DNA of 64,000 nucleotides from Cardinalis cardinalis (lineage: Eukaryota; Chordata; Aves; Passeriformes; Cardinalidae), in the NCBI GenBank assembly GCA_014549065.1, contig JACDOX010000018.1, positions 1,697,142 to 1,761,141 on the forward strand, read 5' to 3'. Below, one piece after another: positions 1 to 13,179 of this stretch. The notes below the pieces were generated by a model. The model had not been told where the DNA came from. It ran no database searches and saw only the letters and a program-made list of their open reading frames with translations. The translations under genes were made by a program, and so were the position numbers. The stretch's first letter is position 1; the number at the start of each line of letters is the position of its first letter.

Positions 1-275
1 AGGGCACCATCTGCATTTCAGAACAAGGTGCATGATGCACAACCCAGGGCCTGGTTTCTTGGATAACTCTGTAGGGAAATTCCACGTGCTATACACAGAT
101 TTGAGTGACAGTTGCAGCTGATGTGGCTTTGATGATAAAGATTTTGCCCTGATTGAAGCCCAGAGTGATGGAAGCATGCTGGTATTTTAGTTGGGAGGAT
201 GTCCATGTGCTCACTGGTTACCCTACCACCCGGAGAGGAGGAGGATGGGGTGTGTGTGTTTTGCAGAGGGNCCAC

Positions 276-364
276 AAAAACCCTTGGTCACCATTTTTCC
301 ATTGAGATTTTAATGCCTGAATGGTGACCAAAAACCTTTGGTCACCATTTTTCCTGAGATTTTA
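276..364. repeat. Imperfect tandem duplication with inverted GGTGACC/GGTCACC
   Basis: Two copies of an approximately 36-base unit (276-313 and 329-364), each with TTGGTCACCATTTTTCC and TGAGATTTTA. Between them ATGGTGACCA at 321-330 is the exact inverse of TGGTCACCAT at 339-348. Confidence 0.75.
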
Positions 365-2138
365 CTCATCAGTAAAAGGATATTTTTCTTCTCCCTTTTC
401 TAACTGCATTCAATGTGGGACTGCTACTGACAAGTGATGAGATTTTAACTCAACTGCATTTAAAATGAAATTGATATCTTTCATGATACAACACAAATGC
501 ATAGGGCAGCAGCTAACTTTGAAAATTACAGTGTAGTAGTGTTTTTAAACTGAAAATNCTGTTTGACATCATAAAGTAGAGAGAAAGCCTGTATTACAAA
601 CTGGGCTGGATCTGTAACGTGTGCCAGATGCTACAATGCAGTGAGTGCTTACTATGTCTTATAAAACTGTATATAAACAGTGCCTCTCACCTGAAAGATT
701 CAGAGCTTTTCCTGAGCTCATGCTAAAGACATCTTATTAGCAGGCAAACAATACAGCAATATTTTTTCCTGGCTTGAATTGCACATGATTATTTTTTTAC
801 CAATCGATTCTACTTATTGAAAACCTGCCTGATTTCTGCTCTTAGTGGTGCTCACTTGCTCACTGCCCAACATTTCTCTGTGGATCACAGCATGNATCTT
901 TACCCTTTTTTATTCCTATGCACTGAAGTAAGGGAAGAAGTTCTCATGGATCTGCATGAAATTTCCTCTGTGATTTAATGCTGCCATCCACTCTGCTATC
1001 CTGCACAGTCTCCAGCTACATACACNAAGTCCATCTTTTGAGAACAGTGCTTCTCTCAGTCTACCCCAACACTAAATATTCCTGAATCCTCACCATAATG
1101 CAAGCTCTAAAATTTTTCTTTATTATCTTCTTCACCTTTACGCTTGTTCTCTAGCAATGGTCAGACTGCTCTTCTAAGCTACCCATCTGAGCTCCTTTCA
1201 TCCTGCCTGTGCCTCTTGCCCTTCATCTCTCCCACTTTCTCAAGGGCTCTTGCCTTCAGTTTTGTCTCAGGGAGAGAAGGAAAACAAGAAAAAAACCCAA
1301 CTTCTTCAAGCTCTTCCAGGATGAGATCTTTGATCTGGACTTGGTTCACCCCACAAGATCTAGTTCACATCTCATTCCTCAGGACTATTAAATTTTCTAG
1401 ATAGACATAATCAGAGTGAATGCACCTCAGCTGGAGAAGTTTGGGGATGTTTACCAGACAAGAGACTCAACTCCTGATCTTACATGTTCTGGTTTTACTA
1501 CATCACACAAAACATTGCAGCCTTTTATCACCAGCACTTTCTTGTTTAAGACTGTAGTTGATGCCTTAATGTTGCAGCAGATCTTTGCAAATGTCTCTTA
1601 CTGGGCTTCATGATTCCTTTTCTAATCACCTGAGGCCAACATCTAAACCACAGGGAGTGACAGCCAACTTGGAGGATCCAGGGTATCCCTACTTTCAGCT
1701 TAACAAAAATCCTCTGCATATGGACAGATAATTAATGAAGTTTCCCAACATCCCCAAATGGTCTGTACTAATTCACAGAAGGACAAGCTGCAGTCATGCA
1801 AGGNGTTCAGTACCTGCCTTTGCTGCCCTCCTTGTAAATGAAAGTATTCCCACAGATATTGAGGGGAGGAGGATCAGGATGACACACGCTATAGCATGAG
1901 TCAGTTTCTGAGAGGGCAGGCAATGGCTGTTTAAAAATCCAANACTTGCTCTCACTAGCAAATGCTGTAATTTTTGCCTTTACAAGAATCGGCTTTGTGT
2001 TTGATGGAATACTGGAATGACTTTTTGTAGGAGACACACTGCAGCAGAGGCTTACAAGTATGCATAATTTCATACATCTCATTGTCCATTAATAAATTTT
2101 ATATGGACTGTTCTGCCTTAGATCACAGTTTCTTCCTT

Positions 2139-2161
2139 ATTTAACACTTGAAGTGTTAAAT
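2139..2161. repeat. Perfect 23-base palindrome
   Basis: Arms ATTTAACACTT and AAGTGTTAAAT (11 bases each) surround a single G. The inner CACTTGAAGTG holds two inverted CACTT half-sites of the type bound by NK2 homeodomain proteins. Confidence 0.8.
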
Positions 2162-3782
2162 AGAACAACTTTAGAATTACTTGATATTTTCCTGACATTT
2201 TTATCAGACTTCAGCTTCTTCAGTCAGCTCCATAAATTCAAATTAATATGATTAAGTCCTGAAAAATTTGGCTTGTTGTCAAGAGATGAATTTTTTAACA
2301 TGGTATATGAAAACAAGTTATATTGTTCATCAGTCTCCCACAGAAGCCTGGAGAGAATCTCTTGCTGAGAGTCTCTTGCTGNTTTGTTTTCATTTTTAAT
2401 GGTTCTGTCTTCTACAGGAGGGAATGAAGCTTTTTCCTGAATCACATGAGCCATCTGCAAGTAAAGAGACCTAAGAAGTTCAATACTTCTTTTTAATTCT
2501 GTGAAGAGCTAAATACATCAATAAAATACTTTATGCCTCCTACAACCCTTTGATGACTGAATTAACTAAATGAGATTGAAATGAGGAGTGATTTATAATG
2601 GGCTGTAATAAGAAACGAGAAATGAGTTCAACTGCCTTCCAAACAATTGACAGGGAATATGTTAGTTTTAGCAATGAGAGGGAAGCATTCTCCTTTGATC
2701 TCAGTAAGAGTAAAGTTTCTTTAGACATCATCCAATCCCAACAAATATGCAGCAAAACGTTCATATAAAGGTGAGGGATTTTATCCCCTTTGCAAAAGAA
2801 GAGCTACTCCAAGTCACTGACATTTCTGTTAGAAGTTTCGCTTCTCGTTGCCTGCAAAGTAGATTAACTTCCCCAGATTTCCAGAGCATAAAGACAAACT
2901 ATTCTGAACTTGAGTTTTTAAAACAGGAACAAAAACTCTTAACTTTCATGAGAATCAGTGTAGNTCAGAATTACTTTCTTCATGAACACTACAAAGACAA
3001 ATACTAGTGTTCACTTGTCAGCCTGAGTTGTGGCTTAGCATTGTGTGTGCCCATTCTGTGCACTGATCCAACAGCTGGATGCACACACTCAGNTTTCTCG
3101 TAGTGAGCCATCTCACCTAAGTTAAATTGCTCCCAGCAACAAGGCCAACCAAATATCCACCTGAGCATATTTGGGAAAGCAGATGATAGGACAGCCACAA
3201 GGAGGAGGCAAGAGAGGCTGAGCTGAGCCCTGGGAAAGTAGGACCTGGCCAAAACAGGTACAGGACAGCACAGCCTTTCAAAGGACTCCCCTTTATCTCA
3301 CCTTTTGCAGCCACAGTCCTGCAGATGCTTCTACCTATGTACAGGTCCCTGACTGTGGGACCTGGCTGAATTCAGTATCTGNAGAACTAGCAGCTTAACC
3401 CTGGCTTTGCTCTGCTTGCACAACACCTGGCTCTCCCTCTGCAAGTGCAATTGATGTAAAACACTGCCCTGCAGGTTTGGTGAGTCCATATTGTGAATAA
3501 AAGATTTGGGGGGGAAAAAAATTCGGAACAGTAACTTACCCAGATCAGGGCAGCCTGCCACAAACCTAATGCAACTGATCACATGGCCTGGCTAAGCAGC
3601 AGACTTCAGACTTGCACCATGAAGAGAACTGTTTTATTACTAGTGGTGCACTTACATTTCACACAAAAAACTCCAGAGGGACTGTCCACTAATGGCAAAT
3701 CATCTGCCCCCATCTACAGTCCAAGGTTACTTCTCCCCCTCCCACCACCCTCTGGCACGGCTGCAATGTGGGATGAGTCAGA

Positions 3783-3869
3783 GATGCTCTCACAGCAGTG
3801 TGCAGGACAGTCACCCACACAAGGCAGGGATGCTCTCACAGCAGTGTGCAGGACAGTCACCCACACAAG
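3783..3869. repeat. Two-copy tandem repeat, 46-base period
   Basis: The 41-base block beginning GATGCTCTCACAGCAGTGTG occurs at 3783-3823 and again, identical, at 3829-3869. The identity implies a recent duplication. Confidence 0.9.
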
Positions 3870-6839
3870 CCTCAGCACTGTTTACAGGATCAGTAAACAG
3901 TGCCTCTGATTTCTCCCATGATAGCTGACAGAAAGACCCTTCTCCTACCGATGAAAAATGAGCATTGATCTGACACTAACTGTTGACAGGCTGCAAAAAT
4001 ATTGATAGTCCATTTAGCAACAGTGCCCCAAGCCCTGGCAAATGAGAGCTCACCCTCTCCAGTTTTTTTTTTCCCATTATATTGCCCCTTTCTGCAATGT
4101 GTATTAATTGGCTGTTTTGGTTTGCTATTTAGCAGCCAGCTTCCTTTAAAGCTCATTCCCTTAACTNTGTTTCCACAGCTCCTGCTCTGCCAAAAGGTTA
4201 CACAGACCTCATTATCTGCTTCCTGCAGAGACCTAATTTCTACAAAAGGCCTTGAGCATGGCAATANGACTGGCAGGAAAAATAATAATGTTACAGAAAG
4301 CTGTTTTCACACCTAGCCAAAGAGTGAAAAGCATAGATACCATTTGAAATGATGCTCCATGTGAGTCTCATCAGCTGGGCAGGATATTCAGCCCCTTCTG
4401 GTTTGTGATGATTCTCGCATCTGCCCCTTTGAGCATGGCATCCTCCAGCGGCATCCCCCAACATTTCAGCAGATGAGGATAAAAGATGGAGGTCAAAATG
4501 TCTCCATTTCTCCTGAATTACTGCTCCAAAATGCAGCTGCCTATGAAACTGCAAAGCAGCCCCTGCTGTAGCCCTGAGCAGGGAGCAGGCACTCGCCAGC
4601 AGAAACCTCCCAGGCAGACCAGNTCCACTTCTTTTTGAGGAAAGACAAAACTGCTACCTGGGGATGCCACAGTTATCATTCCCAGGCACAGGATATCTGG
4701 CTCCCCACAGTGAAGCAGCCTGGGACAATCCATACACAGCCCTGGTCCTCTTCAGGACCTCAGTCCTCTCAGCGGTCCAAGAGCTCACAAACCCCATTAG
4801 ACCACACAAAAAAGGGGAAGGCAGCTGTGGTTTTAAGACCCTGCTGGGAGACTGTGAAGGAAACAGTCTGAAGTCCAACCTCTCCTGTTTATTCACCCCT
4901 AGNTTCTCTAGTTTCCTCCAAAAGGAATGCAGTCCATGTGATCAGAAGTCACTCAAAAGCACAATTCAGAGTGAACAAGCAAAAGACAGGCAAAATATGC
5001 AGNGTAGGGTTCCACAGAGAAGAGTCATCCTTTTCCTAGACTGTACAAAGTTGTAGGTGAGCACAGTGAAACATCAAGTCTGCATTTGGGATAGTCCTGC
5101 ATCATGGGAAGAGTGCTGCTATGTAGTAATATTCAGGATCTATCAGCTTCTATTGTGCTGCATTTGGCTCACTTGCACAATATTTTAGCTACTCTGCCAA
5201 AAAGCACCTAAAAGAAAAGGAAGGAGACAAATGAAACTCAAATCACCATTCACATCTCAAAGAGGAAGCTCTCCATNAGGATCTTACAACCTTGTAGGGG
5301 GATAGAATATAAGTAAATAAAGGTAGTGTAGAAAGTAATCAAACCCCCTAAAGAGCTGCAGCTGGGTTGATCATTAAGGATTAGGAGCNGGCCTGATGTT
5401 AACAGGCTACAGCTGTAGCCAATAAGAAGAGTGTTATGAAAGAGTGGCTTGGTTGGCTGAGGGGAACTGGAGTCTGTTGGCTACTGTGAGAATAAGGAAG
5501 AGTNAGTGCTTAGAGGAGCTGCCTACAAGAAGCATCAAGCAGGTATGAAACTCTAGCAATATGGAATCCTTGCAATGTAATGATAATAGAACTATTGCAT
5601 TATATATGACAACACAACCTCACCTGAAAGAACAGTTANTTGCTGTTTCGATTTCACATTGATTTGTCTCAGAGTGCCAGAATCATGCTNGAAAGTCACT
5701 ACAAACTAATAAAAAAATTTTTTAAGTATCACTGCTTATTGAGTATAGCATTCTGCACCATACATCCATGGAATCCATCAGCAATGTAACAAAATGTCAT
5801 TGGGGCAGTCTCATTAGCAAAAGCTTTTGGAGACTATTAACCTGGGTGTAGACCAACTGAAAGTGTAGGTGGACACTAAATACAGCCCAAAATAAGCAGC
5901 TCCAAATTTCAGCAGATCTATAATCAAGGTGGTATTTGGGTTTATGCTCTTCTAAGGCTTCAGTTATTATTACTGTAGCTGGAAAATGAAGTTTTAATAT
6001 AGCAAGATGTCAGTTCCTCAAACATCATCCTCCCTCCCATTTGGCAATGGCACTACTGTAGGAACACCCGACTTCTGATATGGTTGAAGAAATCAGCAGC
6101 TTCACACTTGAGCACCACCACCTTGCATTTTATTCTGCAATTAACAGGCAAGATGGTGCAGGAAGTTCAGCCCTTGTGGAAGACAAAACAGTGCCTTGCA
6201 CACCTATATACATANAGCAATTAAACTCAGAAGTGGAGTTTGGGACTCAGCAGGTCCCAGGAGAGGCTGGCCATCCTCAAGATGCCTGGAATCCCAGCTT
6301 ACAGCCTCATGCTGTCCCTCTGGTGCCAGCACATCTCTGCAGAGGACCACACACCACCTTCAGAAGCACCTGCATGGTGGGTACCCCTGGCTCTCTGTGA
6401 AGTCCAGGCTGTCAGAGCACAGTGGGCTAAGAGATGGTTCATTTAAGCGCCGTAAGCAATCATTTGAGACAGATATTTAGATTCGATTAGCTTGTTAAAA
6501 ACAGTNCAGTTTTAACCACTTCATATTAAAAAATTTTTAAGGAGTAGCAATTTACTATGAAAATAATAACAAGAGACCTGTTTCAACTCATATCTGTATT
6601 TTAAAACCTTTGAGTAAGATTTACCCAGGCTTCACTATACAAAATGTCTTTCAGCATCTTAAGTGAAGCTGCAGTTTTTAAAAAACAGAAATGTTTTTAA
6701 TTTCTAGAGGTTTCTAGAATGACTGTCTTGAAAGGCCACCCTTCTGGGGCTCAGCAAGGCCTTGAGGAGCGTCTCCAGTGCTTGAGGTGGGAGCACTGGC
6801 TGCCAGTGCACCGCATCAATCCGGCTGCAGACACAGGAA

Positions 6840-6982
6840 TTAGTCATCCTCTGAGTCACTCTCCCCTCTGGCTGGGACACATGCCCTGATTGAGGACATG
6901 AGCTGGTCCTGGATCTGCTTCCTGGGGTTCTCTTCGAGGTCTGTCTTGATGGCACCCGACTCAGAAATCTTCCACTCCAATT
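6840..6982 (-). CDS. PDCL3: PDCL3 last coding exon
   Basis: 143 nt from acceptor tgcacag to TAA at 6842-6840. It encodes ELEWKISESGAIKTDLEENP and an acidic C terminus. Candidate poly(A) signals on the minus strand are ATTAAA at 6701-6696 and AATAAA at 6134-6129; I cannot say which is used. Confidence 0.94.
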
Positions 6983-9900
6983 CTGTGCAGCGCAAAACAA
7001 GAGTNGTGAATGCAGGGGAGCAAAGTGGAGAAAGCCCACCCTTGGCTCCCCAGGTGAGTTCCCTCATCATCCTACCACCATTACCACACCAGGGCCCTCC
7101 TCTCCTTCTTCCATACCCAGATCCAAGCTCCTGCCCCATTTACCACACCAGCTCCAGCCAATTCCTCCTCTCCGAGTCCCTAGTGCTGGGACAGGTCTCA
7201 GCCCAGGGCACAAAGGTCAGGGTACTGCTCTGTACCCACCAGTGACATCTCCAGTGCCACCCTGCTCACCTTGCAACCAGGAGTGCAAAAGAGGTGATGG
7301 ATGCAGAGCACCAGCTTTAGAGGCAACTCTCCCAGTGAAAGTGAATTCTACCTCCTTCTAACCACATAAGGACAGAAGACATGTTTGCACATCTAGTGCC
7401 AGTGAAGGAATGGTGCTCATACATTACAGCTGCTCCCATCATATACTGAGCTCATCACAATCAGAAGAGGCAGTGAATAAATTTAATAAAGGGCAAAAAA
7501 TTGTGAAAATAATATGGCATTTACACATCTGAATAATAGGTATTTTCCACAGATGTACCTTGTAAATAGAATTCACCCCTTTGCCTTTACATCACACACT
7601 AAATATTAGTTCTTTAGACAGTAAAGAGAGACTTCACCATCAGCAGTAGGCCCAAATTGGACTGGATTGCTNCCCAGAAGTGGTAGAAAGTCAATACAAC
7701 ACATTCAGTTGAAACCACTCTCCTACTGCTGCTGATAATCCTACCAAATCTAATTTCTTTCAGATATTACAGAATAATGAACACAACCTCACACTTCCTT
7801 TAATCTTTAGTGNAAGGCAGATGTGCTTAGGGGAGAAGGAAGACATAAAAGAAAAGTGCAGAAATGTCAGTACACAGCTTTCTGTGATTACTGAATTAAG
7901 CTGATCAGGGACAGCAGACAAACATATGCTATCATCTTGAAAATGAAACAAGGAGCCCTACAATCCAGTAGGTAAGTGCACAGATTATCATGCCACTGCA
8001 GGCAAGGGCAGTTGTTTCATGTCCAAGACATCCTAAAAACATGCATAGGTACTGTTTACCCTCTAATATATCCAGCAAAATTTGTTTCACCCAACACAGG
8101 GCATAAATACCTGCACATACAAGACAAATACCTATATGTTGGCCTACAAGTGCTTTTAGAAGACAGCCATGTGGTTGAGTGAAAAAAAAAATCTAGTATC
8201 ATTTTCAGTACCTCCCTTCTCTTCCTAAGCCTCATTTCTCTCATTCCCAGCAATGCAGTTCTGCTTTTCCTTGGGAAGAGCAGAGATGCAGACACTCACC
8301 ATCCCGTGTCAGGTTCATGCCACCAAACACCAAAGGCCCAATGAACTGAGCTTTGATGTCTCCCTCCAGGTACACAAATATCGTGGGCAGGTTCTTATCG
8401 GGGTAGTTGGGAATGCAGGTGGTAGAGATAGCTTTGATGAATTTCACATCTCTGAACTTCTTTGCAAGCCCACTCATATGTTGATTTATTAAGGCACAGA
8501 GTGGAATTCTGAGAAGAACAGCAACAGACACACAAAAGGAGAAAACAAGAGACAATTTAAAAAGTAAACAGCTCCAGAAGAAAGGTCAGAAATATCAGAT
8601 TGATGACTTTCTGGAAAGACAAAAGTACCAGAAGCAACTTCTGTATTCCAGCATTCAAAGGAGATCTGCACCACTGGAGATTTTGGTGTGTGGTGGGTTT
8701 TTTGTCCTAATGTATTAATAATGCATCCTTCCCCTCTGCCCCCCTTTACATTCAGGGAAACTGGTTAAGGAATTTAAGATACTTAGAAGCTGCATGAGCA
8801 AGGGCAAAATAAAAACAAAGCTGCTTCTGGAAGAAGATATGCAAATGATGATCAACACCTATGAGGCAATTAGAGACAAAAAAACAACAGCAAGTATTCA
8901 TAACATTTCAAAAAAAAATCTAGCAATGTTAACAGACCTTTTTGACAAGCTTTTCTATCACGATGACAGGATGGCAAACCTTGCTCACTCCATTTGTATG
9001 CCACTAGAAACCAAGCTAAATACACATTGATCCTTCCTATTCACAGCCCCTTGCATTTGATCCAGAATAATTTCCAAAGCTTGGATATTTCAGTGGCAGC
9101 AGCTACCTCTATGGAAGCTGTATGGTACACATCTTGCTGTGCTCTAGAGGTGTATAAAAAAGCCACCTCATGGTAACATCATTCTAGAATGAAGTTCATC
9201 AGTCTTGACTCAACAGTATTAAAATTAGTAATTTGTTTTTATTTCTTAGAATGCCAAAATCAGTCCTTAGTTCCACAATAACATGTTTACCTTGGAGCAT
9301 TTTCAGCTATTGACAGTGCAAGGTTTAATGGTTAAAAAAAAATCTTACCCTTGTTTGTAGAGGTGTAAGACTACCCATATACCTTTTCCAGCTTTTGTAA
9401 CCTCTTGAACATAATCTTTTCCCGAAATCTCCAAAACTTCCCCGAATTTATTCTTCATTTGAGCTGCCTTCATTTCAGCTAACCTTTGCTGCCTGAATAN
9501 CCAGGAATGAAAAAGACATATTGTGAAGAGATGCATTTTTTTTTTGACAGAACATAACTTGAAGGAGCTGGTTGAGGCCTAGACTTCAAAGATAAAATTA
9601 CAAACTTCTAACCCTAGAGCAATAAAAGCAAAATGACACAGTACATGCTCTTGTATTTGCATCATAGGTAAAGCCACATGCAAGAAGTAAATCTGTGTTT
9701 CATGAAATGCTTTTTTTCCTCATTCTGGCCTCACTAGACATTTCTTCTCCAGATAATACACTACCAAAATAAATGGCAAAAACCATGAGAGACATGACGA
9801 GATGGAGAGAAACCAACACTAATTATGCAAATCTGCAGCACCTTAATCTCATTGACAAAAAAATTAGGAAATACTGGAGATGATTTTCAAAGCTCTTAGG

Positions 9901-12900
9901 ATCTCTGGCCATACACTCAGCAGGTGCACATTATCGCTGCAAAGCTAGGCTATAGATAAAGGATACTGAATTCAAAAGCTGTTATCCTTTTAAAGACACT
10001 TAGAAGCTCCACAAGAGATCAGAAACACAACCCCCTTCCTTCCATCATCCTAAAAACATCCTTTCTCTTCAACANTATCTAAAAGCATATAAAAGAAAGA
10101 CCCTCCAATTATCATTAAAGCCAAATTCTGCAAGCTGCTCTGACCTGTACATTTCAATAGCTCTCTCATCTTCCTCATTAAATTCATCTTCATTCTCTTC
10201 TAGCTCTTCCAGAGTCATGTCCTCATAAGTTTTCACTAGAATAGAAGAAATATTAAATCAGCAAAAACCTCATTCCAGGATTAACACTCATTAACTTTCA
10301 TCAGTCCAACAGAATTTATTTACTCTAAAGACAGATTAATAGGAAGTATGCAGTGGATTTAAAAAAAAATATTATCTTAGAATAATAGAATGGCTTGGTT
10401 GAAAGTGACCTTAAAAATCATCCAGTTCTAACCCTTCCTGCCAAGAGGGACACCTTAAATTAAACCAGGCTGCTCAAAGGCCCATGAAACCCGGCCTTGA
10501 ACATTTCCAGCAACGAGACATCCACAACTTCTCTGGGCAACCTGTTCCAGGGCTTCACAACCCTCACAGCAAAGAATTTCTTCTTAATATCTAATCTAAG
10601 CCTACTGTCCTTCACCTTAAAGCCATTCCCCCTTGTCCTGTCTATCACTACATGGCCTTGTAAAGTTGGAATTGTCCTTAGGAGTTGGGACTTCAGTGAT
10701 CCTTGTGGGTCCCTTCCAACTCAGAATANTCTATGGTTCTATTCTATGATTCTAAAAAGTCCCTCTCCAGCTCTTTTTTCAGTCCCTCTGGTACTGGAAG
10801 GTGGATGCTAAAGTTCTCCCCCAAGCCTTCTCCTCTCCAGGCTGAGCAGCCCCAGCTTTCTCAACCTGTTATTACTANTCCTACTGGATTGTTAGGAAGT
10901 GTTATGTGCTTTAGACATAGAGATGGAAAGAATATGATGGCAAATGTCTCTGAGCTGAAGGCTGCCTAGACTAGCACCCAACTACCTGCACGAGCTTTCA
11001 AGCTTAACAGCTGCAGCACAGACATGCATGTTCACCTGGCTGATTCCCTTTGCACTGCTCCTGTTTCAGTTTTCAAACATTTACTTCCATAAAAATACAG
11101 AGCTGACACGAAGAACAAAGCTTTCCTGTGCTGGAAGAATCCATGTGCTCAGGAATGTATTTGTTTTATGCCATTAATAGCTGATCACTCTGCACAGATG
11201 AAGCTTTGGTATCCCTACAGACCTGGAAAATGACACATTGTAGTCCTGTGGGGCACTAAGCTTTAAAAAAGAAGAATTAAATTTATCTGAGGTAATGAAG
11301 TCCTTGGAAATGTTTTGGTTTAGAGGCCTGTGTTTAAAAAGGAGAATGAGGACCCTTATCCCAAACTCTCAACATCTAACTTTCAAGATCAATATTCAAA
11401 TCTATATACCAATATTTAACTCCTACTCAGAGTTCCCCAACAGCATCACATAATAAATAGTCAATAAGTGTTACAAACATTTATTAAGCACAAATATCTG
11501 TGCCTGTTTAAAGACTAAAATAAACAATTTAAAGACTAAAGTCAAATAATACAGAGTATTCCTGAATGCTGCCCCATGTCCTCACAATGTTTCCACATGG
11601 AAATTTTCTGTAAGATCAGACCTGTTTACAACTGTGGTAGTCAAAATGGTCCAATTCAGTATTTACCTATCATTCCATCCTACTAATTACACCTTAGCTG
11701 AAGTATGCCTATTCCTAACAATAGTAGGAATATAAATTCACTTAATTGTAAGGTATTTTCCTCAAGAATAACTTAGGACTCAAGACTTTCCCCCCCCCTC
11801 CCCCCCAGAAGTTGAAATCACTTTGGCTGTGTGGCATATAAACATTGCTGCTGGTCATTTCTNTGAGAAAGCCTCCCACAGGAGCCATTCCAAGGCTTGT
11901 TCTGCTGCTGCCTGAGTTGGCTGGTCACTCACCCAGAGATTTCTGAAGGATGGCAAACTGCTCCTCTTCCTTGGCCCGTTCCTGTTCCTCCAGGTTTTCC
12001 TTTGGAGGAAGGATCCCTTTCTTTCGCAGAATGTCATTCCACTCNGTGTCTTTATTTGGATCCTAGAACAGAACAACAAATGGATGGTATTTCTTCAAGG
12101 TGAATTTTATCACTTCCAGAACTTAACACAGTTGCTAAACTGGTAACTGGATGGATGGTGCCAGAAATCCTCCTGACACCGAGGCTTCTTTCCAGCCCCA
12201 GANCTGCAGTACCCTGAAGACTGACTTTGTTTTATTCCACTCCTCTCACAGCACATACAGGAGGTCTTGGCTGGGTACCAAAGTTTGAAGTATTGTAACC
12301 ACTGCTGCATGTCTCACAAAGTGAGACCAAAGGAGAGNATATTAACTGGGTGACAGAGAAGCGTGCTAACCTGAGGGCTTCCTTATAGACCCTCAGCAGG
12401 ACAGGCCACCAAATCAATGGTCACTGCATTAAGAAGCACTANTGACAAGACACACACAGGCACAAACCTTACAGACTCAGTACATGGGAAGTCTCCTTGC
12501 CAGGTTCAAGTCAGAGTGACTATGTAAGTGCTTAGAGAAAAGCAAGCCATTTCTGTCAGCCAAGCCCATTGCTAAGGATTCAGATCTAAATCTACAGCTA
12601 GACTATTCCTGAGATTTTACTGTAGAATAGTTGCAACAATCCTGCAAAACAAGGCCAATACACCTCTGTGNATTGTTGAAAAGCTGAGTAGCTGAGTATG
12701 AGATTTTCCTACTTAGCAGGCAATTTTATTTTTTAAAATAGAAGAANTCTCAGTGATAACCACGCATAGGTTGATTGTGCTTCCTTGCTGTCTTGGCCTA
12801 GGTCCAGTTTAGAAACTGAACACACCTAGTGCTTTGCTATAGCTTGTATCAGCACACCTTACACCCGGTNTGTTCACAGCCATACAACCATCTCTGTTCC

Positions 12901-13135
12901 CCGACTAAGCCCCAGTACTTATGGATTATGGGGCACAGCAAGGGAGGGGTAGGGGGCAGAAGGGGAGAAGAAACAGAAGAAAAGAACAATGTAGCTCAGC
13001 AAACATAACACCAGACTTTTTTTCGCCCTGTCTCTGACCGCGGTAACTTTTCCCTCGACCCCGCATTTACTACCATGTACTATCGCCTGATACGCTGACT
13101 CGCTCACTACGGTAGTGAAATTAGTACCGTAGCTG

Positions 13136-13179
<44 letters not shown>

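Larger units (their letters stand above)
1..6839. other. Gene-free spacer downstream of PDCL3
   Basis: Apart from the repeats listed separately and the PDCL3 3' UTR (right-hand few hundred bases), I see only short frames without family signatures or splice context. By synteny this is the start of the interval towards NPAS2. Confidence 0.55.

Noticed and set aside
8794..9030. Plus-strand 78-codon frame in PDCL3 intron 4
   Set aside because: Lys/Asn-rich AT-driven frame antisense to PDCL3, without similarity to a known family.
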